Positions 54,526-64,000 of a DNA stretch of 64,000 nucleotides are shown piece by piece. The translations under genes and the position numbers were made by a program. Under the pieces are notes generated by a model that was not told the DNA's origin, searched no databases, and saw only the letters and a list, made by a program, of their open reading frames with translations. Each line of letters opens with the position of its first letter. Position 1 is the first letter of the stretch. Source of the DNA: Eudorina sp. 2006-703-Eu-15 (taxonomy: Eukaryota > Chlorophyta > Chlorophyceae > Chlamydomonadales > Volvocaceae). The stretch covers positions 983,211-1,047,210 of the forward strand of contig BDSI01000030.1 in assembly GCA_003117195.1 (NCBI GenBank), written 5' to 3'.

Positions 54526-57500
54526 TCGGAACGTCGGTTGTAACACCTAACGAGGCGTCACTCGAAATGAACAAACAAAATTTGCACACGTTGAGACAAA
54601 GACAAAATTATGGATGGAAATTTTCCGAATTCGATTGAGCAACTTCAGGCCTGAGACGAGTGCGAAAAAAATGCGTCGGTTGGGGATGCAGGCAGCTGTG
54701 ACAGAGTGTCAGCATCTCAGCAACCAGCTACGCGCAGGCACGGGGATTTGTAACATGAGTACGTGAAAATTTGGCGATGTGATCTATTTATGTTAACATA
54801 TAACATAATGGTTCGTGCGCAGGCGAGGTTCAGCAATGCCGCATGTTGGTTCCAACGGCAGTTAACGACTTCAGACACGTGGTATTGGTCGCACGGGGTA
54901 CTGCTCGACCGTGCTTCTGCTACGCTGACGGGTGTTGCGAACCAATTTCTCCACTTGGCCCATTTTGTGCCCAACCCTTGGACACCTCAGCCGCCTCAGC
55001 CTGGTGGGGCCTGCCGTCACTTCCCTGCGTGCCGCTAATGGCTTGCCCGCGTTGGTGCGGAGATGGGGCTGGGTGCCTGCGTCTGTGGGAGGGGGCTCGC
55101 CTGCTGGTTACCGACTTCACCGACTGCACCACCTGCCGTAGGACCGGTGGGACATTGTCCTTGGGGTGTACCAGGCAGACCGTGCCGTGGGAGCCTGGCA
55201 GCATCGACTTCATGAACTTGCGAAACTAGCCTTTCAATTGCGCGGTCCGCGATCTGTGCTGTCCTGTACCAGATCGATCGATCGCCCACGCGCAACCGTA
55301 AGGCATCCCCGCCGTATTCTCCAACTGTCAGCCGAGAACGCCTCGGGCAAATAAACACCCAGAATACATGATTTTTCTTCGTGTCACTCAGAATTCGTTC
55401 TACTCCGTCAGACGCTGACGAATTCGTTCTGGTATTTCAACCTTGTGCGGGAGCTTGCGTGCGAGAAAATAAAATGTTACATGTTCGGGTCCGTGTCGAA
55501 TCCGCCCTGCCTGCCTGTGATGGCACACATCACCGTGCCTAATGATGGCCCGGGCCCCCAAGGCACTGGAGCTTCCCTTGGTAACCCTCATGCGTCATGC
55601 CCTACTCTGATGCCCTTCACTCCCCATTCCATAAGCGACCCAGGATGGCTCAAGCGAATGTCCGTGCCGGGGCATATCGCGACGTGGGAAGTGGCGCACC
55701 CCATGGCCGGGTGGTGAGGCGTGAGCAGGCTGGTGGCATACAGCTCACATGCTCAATCCCCTACAGGAATGGGCCCGGGACGTGTCCTTCAGGGAGGTGG
55801 GAATGTAAGGACGTAGGCCTAGGCCTTACAGAGTATAAAATACACCCTAGAAAGCTGGGGCCCAGCAGCATCCGCCAACGTCCGTCCTTGCACATAGCCT
55901 TCCGCCTCAAACGCGTAGCGATGTCCGAAGGCCCTTGCGGGCGGACCGGCAAGCCGGAAGCCAAGCTTCTCCACAGTCCCTCGACCGACGTTCTATCCGC
56001 CAGAGACTCGAATCAATGTTGTGTGCAGTGAAACGAACTAAACCGGTCCCGCGGCGAGCCGCGCCGTGCCCCCACGAATTGTGCGGGGCAGCTCATCAGA
56101 CGCGCCCTCGACCTCTCGCAACAGAACGGCAGCAATTACGACGACCAACAGAACAACAACGAAACTCCTCATCCCGCGTACATCCCGGGGCACCGTGCGC
56201 CAAACCTGTCCCGCTCGCGATGGCGTTGCGGGCACGGCAATTTCAGGTCTCGCCCGCCAAACGCAGCGTTTGGTTTCCTTTGGGAATTCACAGCGGGTCT
56301 TTAACCAGCGTGCCGCACGATAACACCGGCGGAGACACCAACGGCCCGCGCGCGCCGCGGCGGGGCCTCAAAAGCCCCCGCCCTCCTCCTGCCGTGGCAT
56401 ACACCGCGCATGAGAGCCCCACCAAAGTGCTTCCTCCTGACACAGACCCACAGGACCGGCCGGCCCCTCCAACGCAAGCAAAGCACCCAGCAACACGTGC
56501 GGACGGGGCTTTGCCGCTGCTCCACCTGGGTTGCACCCGAACGGCCTACATCGCCTTCCGGGCACATAAACAAGATGTGGGACGGCGCCCCGACATGCCG
56601 TACACTCGTGCAGCGGCTTAATTTCCCCTCCTCTCTGAGGCTGCGCGGTTGCATTCCCCCCCCGCCGCCGCCCACTCGACAGCAGCGTAGGTACCGATTC
56701 GCATTCAACCCATCATACGACAAAGAACTACACTTAGGTCGACATCGGAAACCCTCCAAAAGGTGGTTCCGGAGCAGCGAGACACAACAATGTATCGGCG
56801 TCCCGGGAGGGGGCCGTCCGGCACCAGCAGCACTGGCATCGAGACCCTTACCCAGCCCCCGCAGCGCTTATGTCACCGGAGAACACGCATGCCCGCCCTC
56901 AAGTACCATTCTCCACAAGGTGAGCTCGACGGCATTTCACGTGAGGCGTCGTACTACATCGGTACGACGACACGGGCACAATCACACGACCGACCGACGC
57001 GCGGGTCTCTTACCTAAACACGACCTGCGGGATCTAATCCTGGGGCAGACTCCGCCGTTCGCAAGCCTCGATAACGGGTGGCAGACAGGAGGCCGCCGTA
57101 CGGTACGGCAACCTCCAGCCTGCGATGGACTGGCCGGGCCATGAAATCCGAGATCTTCGATCACAAACAGACGCCAACACAATGTACTGCGGTGAACCCA
57201 CGCAACCGCTCCAAAGCCCTCCTGACTCGATTATGGACCCAACACCATTTGAGGACCCGATGTCTTGATGCACCACCACCACCACCACCACCACCATCAC
57301 CGCCATCACCACCACAACGGCCACCACCATCACCGCCCCGACCAACACCGCCGCCCCGACCAACACCGCCGCCACCAGCACCATCATCGCCACCACCAGC
57401 ACCAGCACCAGCACCAGCACCAGCACCAACAATGCAGACAAGGAAACCTACTTGGCTTGGTTGACGTTTACCTGGTTGGTTGCCACCAACCCCGGTTTAG

Positions 57501-58837
57501 GCCCCTTAATAAGCTGCCATGATCCGTAAGTGTATGCCAAGTTTGATTGACGGCCACCATTATCAAAGGAGTTTCAAATATCGATGCAGCACCAAATGCG
57601 GAGCAGGCAGAAGTGGGAACAAACATGAAGGGCCCTCGAGGGCCACGATCCTGGGCATGACCTGGCGGCGGCGGGGAATGCGCAGCGCGCTGGGGCCTTT
57701 CTCACTGCCGCAGGGCCCGACAATCTCCACGTGCCTGCCGTACAGCGCGACCGGTCGAACCCCCGCTCGATGTTATCACCCGAAGTACGGCAAGCGTGTT
57801 TGTCAGCCACACCAAACACCAAAGACTGCGTGTCGCCGCGGGCGTGCATCCAACCTGACAACCAGGCCACAAGCAGCGACCGGCAATGACGTCGCACATG
57901 GCCAGGCAGGTTGACGACACCCACCATTATTCAATGACACGCCATGGCATTATTGTGGCGCGCCCGTTTCGCAGCACGTCAGCTCCGTGATCCCCCACCT
58001 CCTGCGGGGCGCCCAATCTAGGCATGGGTATGGACCTAAGCTTCCGCTCCCTGGCGTGAACGCGTGCCAAACCCGAACGCATACCTACTATCATATCAAC
58101 CGCAATGCACTGATATATAGCACCGCACGACAGCACAATCCTTTGGTCGAGAAATCGACCTACCATTGCACGTGTAGCCGGAGATCGGCCTGCCATTGAA
58201 GACCCCACACAAACATAAACAAATCTTGCGCGTCGCACTCATACCGTTATCAGTACCATGCCGTACGACACTGTACTGCCCGTACGGCACTGTTGACCAG
58301 CTTTCGTAAGCATAACTGACAGGCTACCGAAAAGTATCGCGCCATCCCTTGACCTGACAACCAACCCATGGGGGCGCGATGTGCGCGAGAGGACCCGCCC
58401 GCCGCTGTTTAAGCGAGAACTGAGCCGCGAGACGAGGAACCGGTGACGATGACGACACGGCAACCGTCAATTACCCCTAAGTAGCAGTCAGCTCCAAGGT
58501 GAGGTCCGTTTTAAATTGCCGCGCGCCAGCGCGACGTTGCATAACTCTCGCCGGTCCAAGCACCCGACGGAGCAGCTGGCGTGTGCGGGTCGTCGTGGCC
58601 TGCCCCGCTGTGCATCGAGGGGATTTCGACCCCGAAGGTGGATCCCCATCCCCTGTCGTTGTGATTTGTCCCCAAAGGGACAGCGATAACAGAACTGCGC
58701 CGCGATACGAGGAACCGGTGGCTGTGCGTGGCTGTGCGTGGCTGTGCGTTCCGTGTGTTGTGAACGCCCTCACCCCCACCCCTCACCCCCACCCCTCACC
58801 CCCAACCTCACCACCTCTATCCTCACCACCTCTACCC
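54526..58837. other. Intergenic, repeat-rich, no gene recognised
   Basis: Includes the CRAL-TRIO promoter, a CAC repeat (57268-57428), and two diverged copies of a 32-bp sequence (58414-58445 and 58689-58720, sharing cgaggaaccggtg). ORFs of 70-240 aa are present on both strands but none shows a recognisable motif or plausible exon chain. Confidence 0.4.
57268..57428. repeat. CAC/CAG trinucleotide-rich repeat
   Basis: About 160 bp of CAC, CGC and CAG triplets. His-rich and Pro-rich ORFs here are by-products. Confidence 0.9.
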
Positions 58838-63849
<5,012 letters not shown>

Positions 63850-64000
63850 AACAGGGCAAACCTAAACTTCATCCGACGCCTAGATGAAAAGTTGAAGCCA
63901 CAAAGGATGCTTTCGGATGGACATATCCAGGGAAACCCTCATAGGTCTCACAGGTTAACTGTCTGGTCGCGAAAAGTCCGTAACCGTACTCATCATCCGG
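63850..64000. promoter_or_regulatory. Upstream of the 1108-aa gene
   Basis: 151 bp to the window edge, probably 5' UTR and the start of the promoter on the minus strand. No specific element identified. Confidence 0.3.

Noticed and set aside
54763..55358. ORFs on both strands near 55 kb
   Set aside because: Partly protein-like composition but no motif, no splice-supported extension and overlapping alternatives; not enough to call a gene.
57265..57522. Poly-His ORF
   Set aside because: CAC triplet repeat without any supporting exon structure.

Overview
The window looks like nuclear DNA of a volvocine green alga (Chlamydomonas, Gonium, Eudorina or Volvox type); the exact species cannot be told from it. 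The reasons are GC-rich coding exons, dense short GT-AG introns, Ala/Gly/Ser-rich low-complexity proteins, many G/C-rich minisatellites inside introns, and a mobile element with a PHD finger and a Ulp1-like protease domain. There are no operons, ribosome binding sites, rRNA genes or CRISPR arrays. All gene models were spliced by hand; a model was accepted when exon lengths and phases closed in frame.

Layout. Positions 1-2988 (-) hold the 5' exons of a CLC-type chloride channel/transporter that runs off the left edge. It is divergent from an unrecognised 213-aa gene (3418-5084, +). Positions 7497-11694 (-) encode a complete DGAT2-type acyltransferase of 325 aa; an 11-nt micro-exon carries its catalytic motif. 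Positions 14504-16594 (-) encode a 575-aa protein with a MGNSC N-myristoylation/palmitoylation start, an acidic linker and a helical C-terminal half that resembles, by eye, MLKL/HeLo-like four-helix bundles. Positions 17.3-28.3 kb are repeat-rich and gene-poor. They include a roughly 2.9-kb DNA transposon-like element (19128-22027), bounded by inverted repeat arrays, with a PHD-finger/Ulp1-like gene.

Positions 28369-48605 (-) are a single giant gene: 40 exons that close in frame and encode about 4016 aa. A Ser/Gly/Ala-rich N-terminus of about 1400 aa is followed by roughly 60 Sfi1-type tryptophan repeats, which in known Sfi1 bind centrin, and a Gly-rich tail. Six consecutive exons are each exactly 99 nt, phase 0-0, with one repeat per exon. 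Downstream are a partial unknown gene (48784-49227, -), a CRAL-TRIO (Sec14/tocopherol-transfer-like) gene (51016-54525, -), a repeat-rich gap, and a 1108-aa low-complexity gene (58838-63849, -) whose introns hold long G-rich minisatellites.

These eukaryotic genes do not form a functional cluster. Two are lipid-related (DGAT2, CRAL-TRIO), one is probably centriolar or basal-body (Sfi1-like) and one is a membrane anion transporter (CLC). The points most worth checking are the exon-duplicated giant Sfi1-like gene, the PHD/Ulp1 mobile element, the DGAT2 micro-exon, and a short motif shared in sense orientation by four introns of three different genes.
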